Of a stretch of 64,000 nt of DNA, positions 21,116 through 33,640 are shown in pieces; the stretch's first letter is position 1, and each line of letters begins with the position of its first letter. Origin of the DNA: Sialis fuliginosa. Its lineage: Eukaryota > Arthropoda > Insecta > Megaloptera > Sialidae. A program made the position numbers and the translations under genes. The notes beneath the pieces are model-generated. The model was given only the letters and a program-made list of their open reading frames with translations, had not been told where the DNA came from and made no database searches. Location of the stretch: assembly GCA_961205875.1 (NCBI GenBank), contig OY540815.1:8494001-8558000 (forward strand), given 5' to 3'.

Positions 21116-24005
21116 AAATCCGTACGATACAAAATAGATTAAATGTTAAATAATAGAATGTCAATTGAAATCAATGTGTGCATTGGTAACTTCGGAAAAT
21201 TAAAATTGGAGAAAAATAAACACGAACACGTTTCTAAGATTTTCTTTTATATATCTTTTATATAATCAATTTGTTTGTAAGGAATTTTATGCATTAATAA
21301 TAATTCTTAAGATATTTTGGAATGCTGAATTTCGAGTCAGGGACGATAAAAATCGATGCAAATGAAATTGGTTGCATTATTATAAAATTAAGTAAATAAT
21401 ATAACTTACACCGGATAACCGAGAAACGCCATATTGTTAAAAATAAAAAAAGTTTTTCATCAAAACTCACCATGACTGGTACCTAATCAAATAAAAGATC
21501 TTCAAAAGATAATTTCAAAAAAATATTTATATTAGTATTGATAATTAGGTGGTTACAAAAATATATTTTTGGTTTTCAGCGTAAAGACTTCATTAAGTTG
21601 ACATTATTTAAAAATCAATGATTTTTCTCATTTTATATAAAGAATGGCATGTACTTTATACTCGAGACTTAAATTGATTTCTGTCACGTTTCCAGTAACA
21701 AAAGATGTAATTTTAAAGAATGGATTATCAACACGGATTTCTTTGTAAAGGTTCTAAAAAGATTCTAAAAGCACAGTAATAAGAGACATCAAACGTTTAT
21801 GAATTTTACTTTCAAAATAATAATTATGATATTTATTTTTTAAACTTGTTCTTTATTTGTTACGAGATGTTAAAATTAATACTTCAATAAAGTTCAACAG
21901 AATGCATAAAAAACTTAATCAATTTATTTATTTTTTACCTCATAAAAGAACTTACAAAATTATATTTTCTTACTAATATTTGTGTTTTTAAACAAACAAT
22001 TTCACTATTGACTATTATATCACAACATTTTATAGTAGTAAAAATCTGAACCCAAAATTGATTTCTTATAATATAAATAAAAAGTAATAATAATAATCAT
22101 CATAATAATAATAATTAAGTCATTAAAACATAGGTGTCAATAATTTTGTTTTAAATAGTAGTCATTATGAGTGATTAAATTAATAAATTTTAAAAATAAT
22201 AATAATTTCTGAACAGGAAAACTTCTCAAAGGTAGCAAGACCTTTCGATTGATACCTAAATCACCTACTTTAGAATATGCAATCAGATCAATACAGCTGT
22301 CATAATTTTTTTTAAACATGTAGATATTAATATCTTAACGAAGTAATTTAAATCATTCGTATATGTTATTTATAGCTAATCAATAGAAATCAGTGGAAAA
22401 TTATTTTAATAAAATAATTAATAAAACATTTCAAAATATTAAATAAACAATATTTTTACGTTTTAAATTACGACTTTTACGAAAAATATATGTATGTAGG
22501 CATAGAAAATATTTAGTAATAAAAAAGGTCAACAATTGTTTTTATACATAAAATAAAGTAATTATATTTGTTTTCTTAATTAAATCAGAGAATTTTAAAC
22601 ACGAAAAACATAATGTACACCAGCATAATATTCACCCTTTCTCTTTGTATATTTGTTCTCTTTCTGTTTATAGAGATATTGATTTTTTTTAATCACTATT
22701 TTTTTCTGCTGAACTGTGTTGTAATTAAAAGTTATGTGCCGACTTTAATTTCGACATAATTACAAAATTAATGTGAAAATATAATTAATAATTTTCATCT
22801 GATTAAATGCTCTTTCGTATATACTATGGGTATGTCGCTTTATTCAATCTAAAAATTTTATGAAAAGTGTTTTATAAACAATTAATATTCGTATGTATAT
22901 GTCATTCCATTAAAAAACTCTTTCTGAATTATCTTAAACATTTTTTGAGATAAGGTTTATTTAATTACTCAATGTGTGAAATTAATTATATATAAAATTA
23001 GGGTAATAAAAATTCTTCGGTTTTAAAATTTTAGTTTTAAATAGCAATTAATTTAAAGTAATTCCAAAAAGAAGTTTAAACTCAATAGCTATGCATTTTT
23101 CAATAACTATACTTCAAGACAAAAATTACGAGCCCTAGCCGATCATGTGACAAAAAATTATTTTTTGTACTTAAGAACATACAAATTTTGTGTAAAATTG
23201 GCGATTTAAAATATAGTTCATACGTATCTTTTTGGTCATCTTTGAACAAAAAATAATAATTTAGAAATCGAAGGAATAAAATATTCGTTTTTATCTCTGA
23301 TTGGGTCGTTAAAATGTATTAAATCTTATATAGGTAAGTGCCTATGAAATAAATTATGTATGACAATTTAAAAACACGGAAAATAAAATAATCAAGATGT
23401 ATGTCATTCTCTTTTGCATTGCAAACATTTCATTTACTCAGCATTTATCTCCTGTTTGAAAATGTGCAAGTTTTCCAGTCTGCTGGCTGACCCAGTTTAT
23501 TTACAAAAACTCGGAACAGAGAAATTACTAGTGCATTTATATTTTACATACACTTTTTGCGTTTCAGAGTTGAGCGTTGTGACTAGGAAAACACTCCATA
23601 TTTTAATAAATTTCTTTCAACATTTACTTTTTTTACATTATAGATTTATTTGCAAATGTTGTTTTCTTGAAACTCACAGCGTTGTTCTAATTTTGATACA
23701 TTATAGTAAATTTTCGAGTTGAAAAACAAACTGAAGTTATATTTTACGAATATTCATAAAATACTATTTTTAATAAATAACAAACCACATTTTGTACATT
23801 ATACGAAACTCTTACCAATGTAAAACTTGATAGCGGCCATTTTGCTTTATAGATATATGTATTCCATAGACGTCGTTTGAAAATTTATAGTACACTTAAT
23901 TTCATTTATAGGATAAATTATGGTTCCAAATAGACGTCTTGTTAATTAATTATCATTTAAAGACTTTTAAAGGCAATAAAAAAACATTTATTAATAATTA
24001 GTTCT
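21116..24005. other. Long AT-rich stretch without genes
   Basis: A trinucleotide (AAT)n tract lies at about 22083-22115. The 102-codon plus frame at 23414-23722 is rich in Phe, Leu, Ile, His and Cys and shows no domain; it is not accepted. No transposon ends were recognised, so this is one of the blankest parts of the window. Confidence 0.45.
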
Positions 24006-24171
24006 ACGATAGAGTAATCCGGTCAAAAATGAAAACCCCTAAAAACATGTTTAATGTAATCCCGAGGTAAAAAAACATTGTAGAACATTTTTTCGTACTC
24101 CAAAAGTTTATCCCGAACCTAGAATATCAAATTTAAAAAAAGGTACTTTCCAAACGCTCCCAATTGCGCGC

Positions 24172-24565
24172 CATGTTGCGTGACGTCATAATCCAGTGTT
24201 GAAATGTCAGGCAATGCTTTAATATACAAGTGTCAACGATAAACATGGAAAACGCAAGAAAAATAATATTGTTTCGTAGCTTGTAATAATTCAACTCACA
24301 AAACTCCTGGAAAAAGATTTATAACTGACAATGAGTCGGAAGAAAACTAAAGAAAAAATAAAAGTAAGTTCTATATAGTTGCAATATGCACAATAATAAT
24401 ATACTCGAGATATTACGGCTTTGTAATGGCAACAATCCCAAATTTGAGGATTTCGGCTAATTTTTATTATTCTCCTAATTTTTATAACTCACGCGTTGAA
24501 ACTTCGTATACAAACAACATTGACAGCTGGACAAAACATGGATTATGACGTCACGAACGCTGCAA
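24172..24565. mobile_element. Inverted CRE-bearing segments, probable transposon interior
   Basis: GTTGCGTGACGTCATAATCC at about 24173 is inverted at 24538-24565 as GGATTATGACGTCACGAACG. Both hold a perfect CRE octamer (24181-24188 and 24546-24553). Between them lie an ATG (24331) and a sequence resembling a splice donor (GTAAGT at 24364). Element ends could not be fixed, but a similar inverted CRE layout occurs in the copies at 34448 and 50268. Confidence 0.45.
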
Positions 24566-24614
24566 CCAATCACGTCGCGTTTTAAATGCGAGCTGATTTT
24601 TACTGATTTTTTAT

Positions 24615-24935
24615 GTCCGGTATAATAAACGAGCTAGCAAAATTTGCTAGCTTTTAAGCACTTCCAAATGAAATTTCAAACGCATCTGACAGTTCTCTTT
24701 AAGTATCATGAAATGTTTGACAATTTTCGCGCACGCGTGGTATGTAAACACCAACGGTATTAAAACAGTGGTGATATTATAAAAATTATTTTGTACGGTC
24801 AAAGTCGTCAACTGTGTTACAATTAGTTGAAGCACCACTGCTTTAAATTCCATAGATACTAGTACAGAATTAATACCCTATTTGAGAGTGCTTGCAAGCT
24901 AGAAAACTTTGTGAGCTCCTTTATAATACCGGATA
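24615..24935. mobile_element. MITE with GTCCGGTAT TIRs, copy 1
   Basis: The left end GTCCGGTATAATAAACGAGC and the inverted right end ATCCGGTATTATAAAGGAGC form TIRs that continue through CTAGCTT/GCTTGCAAGC. The interior strings CATCTGACAGTTCTCTT, CATGAAATGTTTGA and TTTCGCGCACGCGTGGTA are shared with the copy at 44985-45235. It is non-autonomous, with no transposase. Confidence 0.82.
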
Positions 24936-25959
24936 TTAATGTTGAATAATTTAAAAATGAGCAATAAAAAACAATTTGTTATTTTTTTTAGCCTAATCTT
25001 TGCAATTAAGTAATAAAAATTTCCGGATTAGTCTTACTTTTTTATTTTAAGATAGAAATAAATAATAATAAATAAACAAGAAGTATATCTTTCTGTGTCT
25101 ATAGTATTTATTTGGCACGCGTTGTTTATACAAAATATTTATTTAAGATTACAGAATTTTAAAAATACCTACTTCATTATTATTAAACGTAAAATCTAAA
25201 TTGATACAAAAAAATATTTGTGTCCGACGTCCGTATATATTATGATTCAATGTAACAATCATATTCATAATTATAACACGACAATAACACGATTGTTTTT
25301 GTAGGTATTAATACTGTTTTGCTGAAATATGGATGCGAGTACAATAGGCTCTAACTTTGTACATTTCCTAGCTATTGTATTCCCATCTTAACTCACATCT
25401 GTTAAACTACACACAAGACTAGAAACCTTGAATATATAATTATATAATATAATCTATGTCGCTTTAAATGCTCCACGTAAACTCCGGTAGATTATAGATT
25501 TAATTTTGATATAATGAACAAATACGTATAAAGAATTTGTAATTTGTTCTGGATAATATATTTATACAAACTTTGTATTAAAAGTTATCAATAACCTTAA
25601 CGTATCAATTAATTACTCACGTGGAAATAATTCGTGTCAGCTTACCTGAAACAAAAATAAACTGGTTAAAAATATTTTCATATTATAGAATTAATTTTTT
25701 ATTACATAAAATACATATAGATATCAAGTAAGTGTTCCGTGACATCAACCCCTAACTTAAATTATTGAAAATTTTGAAAAACGTGTATGAACAAAAATTG
25801 TTTCTTACATCGTGAAAAGTAATTTTTATCGAAAAACGTTTTCTCTAAAACCAATGGTTCAGCAATTATGGGGAAATAAACAATTTCATTATTTATAACA
25901 ATTGAATTTATAACAACAGAATCAAAATTCAACTTTTTATACTTCACGTTTATAATAGT
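24936..25959. other. AT-rich sequence with no identifiable feature
   Basis: No genes or bounded repeats were recognised. Confidence 0.4.
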
Positions 25960-26095
25960 ACCACCTCACTCTATTTCTGTGCTAAATTTCAAAATTTTAC
26001 GCTGAATAGTTTCAGAAAAAATCGTCTGTAACAGACGGACAAACGGACGAACTCCGAAGTGATTTCATGAGCTCCGTTTAAAAACGATGCTAAAA
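25960..26095 (+). repeat. Non-LTR-like 3' tail fragment
   Basis: TTTCAGAAAAAATCGTCTG, CAGACGGACAAACGGACGAA and an AAATAAATAAA end resemble the non-coding tails found behind many insect retroelements. A small GTCTGT-A-ACAGAC hairpin lies inside. No coding part is present, as expected for a 5'-truncated copy. Confidence 0.35.
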
Positions 26096-26498
26096 TAAAT
26101 AAATAAAATTAATCTACAGCGTTATTACCTACAGGCTTTCGATAAGTTACTATATGTATGTAGAAAAATATTTATCCCTTGACATTTAAAATGTTCTTTG
26201 ACTATTTATTATTCAATTGGAAAAGTAAATAGAGTTTAGAAAGTAAATCCCCTTTGAGTATTGAAGGAAAACTTACGAGTTGAAAAATAAAAATAGACTT
26301 TTTAAATGTGAAAATACTACCGCCACTTACTTTTAAAAAATATTTTAACAATCGCTTTTCATGTATAATTGAAAAGTGTATCAACTTTTAGAGATAAATA
26401 AGAATTATGACCTATACCTAATGTTAGAAATGTTTTGACGTACCTTGTATGATGATACGAATAACTCATTTTTTTATATACTTACAGTAAAATCTAGA
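26096..26498. other. AT-rich sequence with no identifiable feature
   Basis: The minus frame at 26202-26384 has no supporting features. Nothing else was found. Confidence 0.4.
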
Positions 26499-27344
26499 TA
26501 GGGGAAAGTATGGTATATTGGACCACTCGCTAAATTGGACCACCCTTATATCTCGAAAAGTAGTTTTCTGATTTCTTAAATGGCAACACCGTACGATAGG
26601 CGCCTAACTTTATTGCATATCGGCTATATTGTTTTCCTTGACATGTTGAATTTTAATGTTTTGTTTCCGCAAATGTAAATAAATGATTTTTTATGTAATT
26701 TTGAGTGATTTGTGCTAATTGTAAGAGTGTAGTTAGTATAAAGGTAAGCTTACAGCGTTTTCAATTTTTAGTTTGCAGCAGCAATTAATCAACAATGTCA
26801 TGGATTGATTGGGGGCTTTGATAGGTTATATTTTTGTTAGATTTTTTTCTCACTTTTCACACTGTTGGTTAAAATGGACCGCACGTAGTTGCCATAGCTG
26901 GAATCATTAAACTTATACCAATAATCCTGACATATGTGATGATTGTCTTTCTTGGATAATTTAAATGAAATAATGTAACGAGACTGATTTCTTCTAGTTT
27001 TTTGTTTTAATACTTATGATAAATAATTGTTTGATAGTCTGTAATTCATAAATATATATTAGGTTTTGTTTACAGTTGTATTTTAATTAATATTCTATTA
27101 AAGTCCAAACTAGCAATCCCATGGTCCAATTTACAGTACCGGTTGGCTAAATTGAAACAAAGCTCACATCTCACATTTTCTTGATTTTTATCGAGTTTAT
27201 AATAATTATGTTGATTAATACTTAATAAAAACAAAATCTATAAATTGCTGTTTAATTTCATAAAAAAATAATTTCTCTTAACCTCAGACTAGTATACTAA
27301 ATATCTTAATTAAAAAATGGTCCAAATTAACCGTCTTTCTCCTA
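26499..27344. mobile_element. TA-flanked MITE family GGGGAAAG, copy 1
   Basis: TA then GGGGAAAGTATGGTATATTGG begins the element at 26501. The inverted right end reads TA then GGAGAAAGACGGTTAATTTG and closes it at 27342. ATTGGACCA motifs follow each terminus. The body is shared in inverted orientation with 46637-47371: CAACACCGTACGATAGGCGC, GCATATCGGCTATATTG and AACAGTGTGAAAAG-type strings occur in both. At 842 bp it is longer than its partner. There is no transposase frame. TA duplication suggests a Tc1/mariner-type source. Confidence 0.88.
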
Positions 27345-27889
27345 TAATGATACAAAATTCAAATTGTTTTATGTCGTTCATGATATATCCATATCTATGT
27401 ACTGAAATATACCGAAATTCAGTACTTCCCCATTTTATATGTTGGTTGTTCTAATAATTGCTGGTTATGTATGTATTATAACGACAGTTAGACCAATACA
27501 GTTGTAAAAATCACTTTCATTAATTCTGATAAGAAAAAAATATTTGGTTGGTACAGGGTTATTCATTGGATCATAAAAAACATTTGTACATAATTATATG
27601 AAACATTGCGCAATTTATAAACAACTGTCAAAGGCACACAAATAGCTTTATTTACCTTTAGTCGCTTACGTAATGAATAGCGAGAACTAAGCAATATACG
27701 AAAATACGCCTCAGAACCTTGTTTGTAGATCATAAAATGTTCTATCAAAAAGTTAGCGAGAGCATATGTCTAACTTTTTTAGTTTAGACGTGAGAGACGT
27801 CCGAGTGCCCGCATTAAAATGATGCATTTTTCGCGCGACTCGAGAAATAGACCGATCGAGCGCTGGTTTATTTGAAAAAAATCATGTAT
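27345..27889. other. Unassigned AT-rich sequence
   Basis: A slightly GC-richer piece at 27785-27870 (GAGAGACGTCCGAGTGCCCG, CGATCGAGCGCTGG) may belong to the repeat starting at 27890. No gene was recognised. Confidence 0.35.
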
Positions 27890-28295
27890 CATCAAACACG
27901 AATACTTATTTGCTTCCTCGCAATATCCAAGATACGAGAAGTTTTGTGATTGTTTCAAAATAAGAAAAAAATTGTTCTCCGATTTCAAAATTTTAACTTG
28001 ATCTCTTTCCGTTTCAGGTCAAGACAAACACTTTTCGTTCCTATCGAGTGAATCCTTGTCACACGTATAACTCATGCACCACTACACCGATATTAATGAA
28101 ACATGGTTGGTTGGTTAGGTCTGGCTTGAGTAGGGTCCTATTTAAAAATCATCAAAATATCTCAAGAACGACACGTTACGTCACCTACGCTACGTTTGTT
28201 GTAAAATATTCCCTTACAAAGATTTATCTCAATTTTGTTTTAAAAAATCGTCATTTTTGTTTTGCTCTACGCGATAGGATATCAGTTTTTACCTG
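27890..28295 (-). mobile_element. Dispersed retroelement-like repeat, copy 1 (inverted)
   Basis: The reverse complement matches 60340-60800 over about 400 bp: GAATATTTTACAACAAACGT, GTTTCATTAATAT, TGACAAGGATTCA, GAACGAAAAGTGTTTGTCTT and ATTGCGAGGAAGCAAA occur in the same order in both. Minus-strand order ends in a sequence resembling a non-LTR 3' UTR. No reverse transcriptase frame is present. The copies are clearly diverged, so both are old. Confidence 0.7.
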
Positions 28296-29128
28296 TTTAT
28301 AGTTAATTTCTTAAATTTTCACCTCGAAATTAAGGAAGAAAAACAATTTTTTTTTAAATTTCAAATCTTCTCCCGATCAGTCAGTTAAATCGAGGTTCTA
28401 CTATAGATAGCGATCGTTCGAATAAAATAACGAACGATACTGTATGTTATTATGTTTGGTTTATGTTAACCTACACATTTTTTTACATAAAATTATACAA
28501 AACACAATAATTAATTAATAAACAATTGAAACTAACGACTATTACAGACAATTATAACAACGTACAGAATGATGTAAACCCAATCGGATCTGTGGTTCGA
28601 TTGTACGATACACAAACTGTATGTATGTATATAACAGTTGACCACCAATAATAATTCCTAGTGGAATCAAACCCAGGGGTTCAAAGGTCGCACAGAGTAG
28701 GGGTTGAGGGTTGAATGTATAACAGACTTTGGTCAGGGATGTTTTCATAACGTTATAGAATAGCAAACGCGTGTAACAATAAGTATATTTAATGTTTAGG
28801 TCAAATGTTTGGCTTTGTGACTATTTGGATTAGAATTATTTAAAGATGGTAAATGTATAATTATCATTGCTATTAAGTTTTAATATATTCGTTATAATTA
28901 AATTATAATAATGTATGTATCATGGAGAACCAATATTGTTTCAGATAAAAACAAATATTTGTTTTTGTTACGACAAAAATGTTTTGAAATATGATTCAAA
29001 TTTTTAGTCTTCAAGTTAAGGATGTTCTGGATTGTTTTACAACTTCATTGATTTCATTTTAATATTTGGTAATTCTTAATAACTTAAGATTTAACTTTTA
29101 AACTATTTTAATATGAAAATTGTGGTAT
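28296..29128. other. AT-rich sequence with no identifiable feature
   Basis: The minus frame at 28542-28766 includes Pro-rich segments but no recognisable motif. No repeat boundaries were found. Confidence 0.4.
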
Positions 29129-29132
29129 TAAA

Positions 29133-29150
29133 ACATACATACATACATAC
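29133..29150. repeat. (ACAT)n microsatellite
   Basis: About four and a half perfect ACAT units sit directly against the start of the Helitron-like repeat at 29150. Confidence 0.8.
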
Positions 29151-29600
29151 TAATATTATAAATGCGAATGTGTGTTTGTCTCTCTGTCTGTCTGTTTGTT
29201 ACCTTTTCACGGCTAAACTGCTGAACCGATTTTTATGAAATTTGGCAGTGAGATAGCTTGCATCACGAGGAGGAACATAGGCTACTTCGTATCTCGAAAG
29301 GAATTGCAAGGGGGAGGAAAAATTTATAATTTTTTAGTAACTAATATTTTAACCCCCTTTACATATGAAGGATTGTAATTGGTTTTATTTGATCCGGCGG
29401 GAAAAATACCATGGGGGTGGGAAATCCAAGGGGAAAAACAACTCTCTATCTTGCATAGGAGCCGAGATATTTACGATTTTGTATAATGAATGAAAACCAA
29501 AAATAAGAAAAAATAATATTTCACCCCCTGTCACATATGAAGGGTTGTAATGGTTTCATTCGAGGGGAAAAAAATAACCCTTTATCTCGTTCAAATTAAT
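29150..29600 (+). mobile_element. Helitron-like 5' region
   Basis: CTAATATTATAAATGCGAAT, then TCTCTCTGTCTGTCTG, then GCTGAACCGATTTTTATGAA and AGATAGCTTGCATCACGAGG follow the usual order at the 5' side of widespread arthropod non-autonomous elements ending in CTAG. A paired section, CATATGAAGG...TTGTAAT, occurs twice (about 29362 and 29534). A candidate tail (ACGGGTAAAGCCGCAGGCAG) lies much further on, at 30816-30837, so the element may span about 1.7 kb. The interior is degenerate. Confidence 0.55.
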
Positions 29601-29845
29601 ATAAATAAAGTTTTGAAACAATCTTATTTTATGAAATTTGTTAAAAATTTGAGACTACTATAAACTATAATGTTTCTTTGCCATTATACGTAAAATACAA
29701 TTATAAGAACAAAGCTATATTATTATCTTTCAATTCTAAGGTATTAGATTATTTGGGAGACATTTCGTTCTTTATTTCTGGCATGAAGACAATGTGCAAT
29801 AAGATACGATCTAAATCCTCAGAGCCAAAGCTTCTATTTCGAAGA

Positions 29846-29880
29846 TACACACACACACACACACACACGCACGCACACAT
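29846..29880. repeat. (CA)n microsatellite
   Basis: A CA run of about 24 bases is followed by GCACGCACACATATACGTAT. The repeat makes the overlapping 86-codon frame at 29678 an artefact (His/Thr run). Confidence 0.85.
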
Positions 29881-30399
29881 ATACGTATATACAATATATG
29901 TGTACAGATATTCCCATAAAAAACATGCTGCTTGTTAAAAAAAAATTAAACTCATGATCCTCTTACAAACTTATAGGTAAATATAGATATGTATGTATGT
30001 ATATTCGTTTTTTTAATAAGCAAGAAAAAAAAGATATTTATATGTTACTAGAATTTCCTTAATAAACAGTTAACACACAACTGGCTCCTTTAAAATTTTT
30101 AATACGTTCCTGACTTAATTATCTATAAATCCTGAGTGAACACTCATCAACGCCATGCCTAAATTCCTTGACTTAGAAATGTGAAATTTTATGCATGTGT
30201 CATTTTTCAAAAAATTCCCCCTAGAGGAGGGAAAGAATATTAAACATTTTTTTTTTTAAATATTGATAAAGGTGAATTTCTGGCAAAATATTTTTCTTTC
30301 TTTTATTAACTTGGCGGTCTTGGCACCTACTTCAAAAACTGTTAAATTTAATTATTATATACTTTTCAATCCTTTTAGGGTTTTTTGAAGTCGGTTTTA

Positions 30400-30745
30400 T
30401 TTGTTTTTAAGTTTTTCATTTTTCCCTTTAGAGTGACGTATCTAAGAAGCTCATGGTCAAATTCCAATCAAATTTATATGGGACCATCTCGGAAGTATAC
30501 TATTTCAAACAAAAAAATAGTTTCATTTGTCGCAGTTATGCATGCGAAAATACATAATTTTTTTGAAGTCCGTGGTCAGATTTTGAATGTATGGGAGTTA
30601 AATCGGGAGTATAGTCTTTAAAACAAAAAAAATTCGTCCAAATCGTTGCATATTTGTCGAAGTTATGCCCAAACATACAGAAAAAATATTTATTTATATT
30701 TATATTCCCTCTTTTTTTAAGTCGGTTAAAAATAAAAACATGTGC
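30400..30745 (+). repeat. Direct repeat of about 125 bp, transposon 3' UTR-like
   Basis: Two tandem units share the order TGGTCA, TATGGGA, TCGG(G)AGTATA, CAAAAAAA, GTCG(C/A)AGTTATGC and GAAAATACA/AACATACAG. The first starts at about 30450 and the second at about 30574. A TTTTTAAGTCGGTTAAAAA end closes the block. Such AAGTCGGTTAAA-ending units are typical of retroelement or Helitron tails in insects. The short plus frames here are by-products. Confidence 0.5.
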
Positions 30746-30815
30746 ATGTGTATCGCGATGAAAATGATATCAGATTTTATAAATTATATAAATGTTTACT
30801 TTAATAAAAACAACA

Positions 30816-30838
30816 CGGGTAAAGCCGCAGGCAGTAAT
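30816..30838 (+). mobile_element. Candidate 3' terminus of a Helitron-like element
   Basis: ACGGGTAAAGCCGCAGGCAG precedes TAATT. It resembles hairpin-plus-CTAG ends such as the intact one at 13205-13236, but the CTAG itself is lost. It may close the element starting at 29150. Confidence 0.4.
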
Positions 30839-30889
30839 TGTATCAACATCATGACAATAATAAATAAAAAATCAACAAATTAAAATAGA

Positions 30890-31100
30890 ATCCTTCAAGC
30901 CCCGCCACTGTTCAATTGCACACTCACATACGTATACATTTATACGACACACGCACACTGTGGACTTAATCTGCACGCCCTAATTTTCCTCAAGGAGCAA
31001 TGAGAAGGAATCTCTTCCTTTCCACATAACATACGATAGCTCCGAGCTGAATTCGAACACACTCCCCTAGTATGAGTTAAGATAAAGTAAAGTGGCTGAA
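30890..31100. other. Less AT-rich patch without recognised function
   Basis: About 200 bp with CCCCGCCACTGTTCAATTGC, ACGACACACGCACACTGTGG and CTCCGAGCTGAATTCGAAC strings are noticeably richer in GC than the flanks. No open frame of note, no ends and no second copy were seen. Confidence 0.3.
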
Positions 31101-33380
31101 TATTACATGATTTGTATGAGACCGTCTGAAATACAAAACTTTTAATTTCAACCCTTCGTCATGGCGTAATATATAAATTTGCACGTAGTAAAATGTGTCA
31201 CGGCCAATTTATATATATGGTTTTATTGCGTTGTGTTTAAATAATTCTATAATTAAGTTGAAATTCATTTTGTCGTAGAAATATCAACTGTAACACAAGC
31301 AAATAAAAATTATAAACAAAACTAACACAGAATAATGTATATTTCTAGTGTTAGTTAGCCAGTTAAGTATCTGTTACTGAAAAACTTGTATCATGTAAAT
31401 TCGCTTAGCAATTTTTTAATCACAACACATTATAATGGTTTTTCATCAATAGAAATGATTATTTATAACAATGCTGAACAAGACGTGTAGGCTACTGTAA
31501 TTTTATAAACTTTTTTTGTTCTATTTTATGTTTATTAAGTTTCACCACCTTTTAGGAGTTGAAACTTACATTAGTCTCAAAATATAATATCGTCTTTTTT
31601 TAATTACTTTGCAACTAAAATTTTATATTTTAATTTTTTACCTCTTTTGGCTAGGTTATTTTCTTATGAAAGGGTAAATTACCCCCTTTTAAGGGATGAG
31701 CTGGGTTTAGTTAATGAATAATAGAATATTTAATCTATTAGCGGTCATTTAATTTGATTTTTAATTTTTTATTTCGTTTTACAGAGTTTTTAGTCCTTAT
31801 AAGGGCTGATTTTTGTGACATCAGGCTATCTTATTTTAAAGACCTTATTTCGTTATTTTATGGGTGTGGTGTAGCTCAAGACTAAAGCTACACCAAACCT
31901 AATTTTCAGGAAAATGGAAACTGTAATAAATTTACTTCTGGTTCTAATAAATTGTAATTAATTTGTGAAAAAATGTTGTAATAGGTTTTATTGGATTGGG
32001 CATAGATGCTGGAGTAACATTAAGGACATTTAGAGTTCTGAATTAATGTATAATTCAGATCTACAGTCAGAAACCAAGAATATACCACCATCAAAAATAC
32101 AATTTTCACGAATGTTCACATTTAAAGTATTTTGTTAGGGATCTTTTATAAGTAATACATTTCCACAATCGACAGTTGAAATGTATACGAAGGGTCAGGA
32201 TACTGGATATACAAAGATGTACCGAAGGACTTAAAGAAGAATTTATGAGACAGGAATCACATTTGACTCTACTCCAAAGAAATATTCGGATTTCCAGAAT
32301 GTAAATAATATTTTTTAAGACTGTTCTTCGAGATAAATGTACATAAGTCATGCATATTTCGAATATATAGAATTTTGTTTTCAATTTGCAAATGAATTGT
32401 GTTTTTATAAAAATAAACGGTCACCAAACTGTCGATCGTGAGTTACATGTAGCTGTCCATAGGTTGCTAAATACTGCATTGACCCTTTTTCAATTTTCAA
32501 AATAAAATTGTTATGAAACATTAAAACAAAATTGAAAATGTATCAAATTATTTATTTTGTCGTTACTTCAATGCGACCCCTTTTTGTTTAAAACGTTTTT
32601 TTAATTGAATACTAGGAACGACGTGAATATAATGAAAAATTAATGATAAAATTACAATGTAGAAAATTTATTAAATTATCCTGTCGAAAACACCATAGCG
32701 TCGCAGTCAAAATGAAAATACAATTAGTAATTGAATATATCGAAAATGTTACATACAAACACATGAATATGTATATTTATGTGCTCTGAATAAATTGTCA
32801 ACATAGAAATTTACATACATATACATTTTACATGCTTGAACTATGATTTTCTATTTGTTTATAATTTTATTGTTTCAATCAAACAGAGGTGCCATATTTT
32901 TAGGAAAAAAAATTAACTTACTGTAAAATTGAATAATATCGATGATATTATTTTTAGCTTAAAATATATGGATTTATACTTAACCCACTTTTACTACCGG
33001 GCGTTCACCCAAAAAATGCTTTAATTTTAACTGAAATTTTTAATTAGTTTTAATTGTTATAACATGGATTATTATATAACAATCGACACAATAACTACCA
33101 AAAATAGTTTGTGAGTACATATGGTTACCCCAAAAATAACTTTGAGGTGCATTTGGGGTTCAAAGTTTATTGGTGTGATACTTTTCATCATGCCCTCGAA
33201 AAGATGCATTTCTAGACTGTTACTATTTAATTTGCTAATATACATTTTTTGTTATTTTTCCTTGAGAATATTAGATAATCTATCAAATCAAGAAATACAG
33301 CTTTTTGTATTTTAATATTTATCTTCAGAAAAATTATCGTTATATTACGTGGGCGTTATAACACCCGGTAGAATATGTAC
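31101..33380. other. Long AT-rich stretch with minor elements
   Basis: A compact hairpin with the 9-bp stem GGTGTAGCT/AGCTACACC lies at 31868-31894. At about 32150-32305 two overlapping plus frames look more protein-like than the background but have no start or recognised domain. Otherwise featureless. Confidence 0.4.
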
Positions 33381-33381
33381 C

Positions 33382-33640
33382 TAGGGGTCATCCATACAAT
33401 TCGTCATGCAAATTTCTATCATTTTTGACCCCTCTCTCCATCTTTGCCACACTGCATCACATTTTTTCAACCCCCTACCTAAAATAAAATCTATAGTTTA
33501 AAAAAAATAGAAATACAATTGATGTAGGTAGTCCAAACGTCACGTTTATTCAGACCCCCCTCCTTTCTCATTACATATTATCATGCTAGGCAATTGCCCC
33601 CCTTCCTTTTTTGCGTACGTATTTTATGGACAACTCCCTA
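33382..33640. mobile_element. TA-flanked MITE of 259 bp
   Basis: TA at 33382-33383 is followed by GGGGTCATCCATACAATTCG. The inverted right end reads TA then GGGAGTTGTCCATAAAATACG. C-rich tracts (GACCCCTCTC, CAACCCCCTACC, GACCCCCCTCC, GCCCCCCTTCC) fill the body. No frame is present. The fragment at 1565-1660 looks related. Confidence 0.7.

Noticed and set aside
23414-23722. 102-codon plus-strand frame
   Set aside because: Residue use follows base composition, no family features were recognised, and there is no splice or polyadenylation context.
29678-29938. 86-codon plus frame
   Set aside because: It is driven by the CA microsatellite, which is read as a His/Thr run.
31868-31894. 9-bp stem hairpin as a transcription terminator
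   Set aside because: Factor-independent terminators of this kind do not apply to this eukaryotic context, and no gene precedes it.
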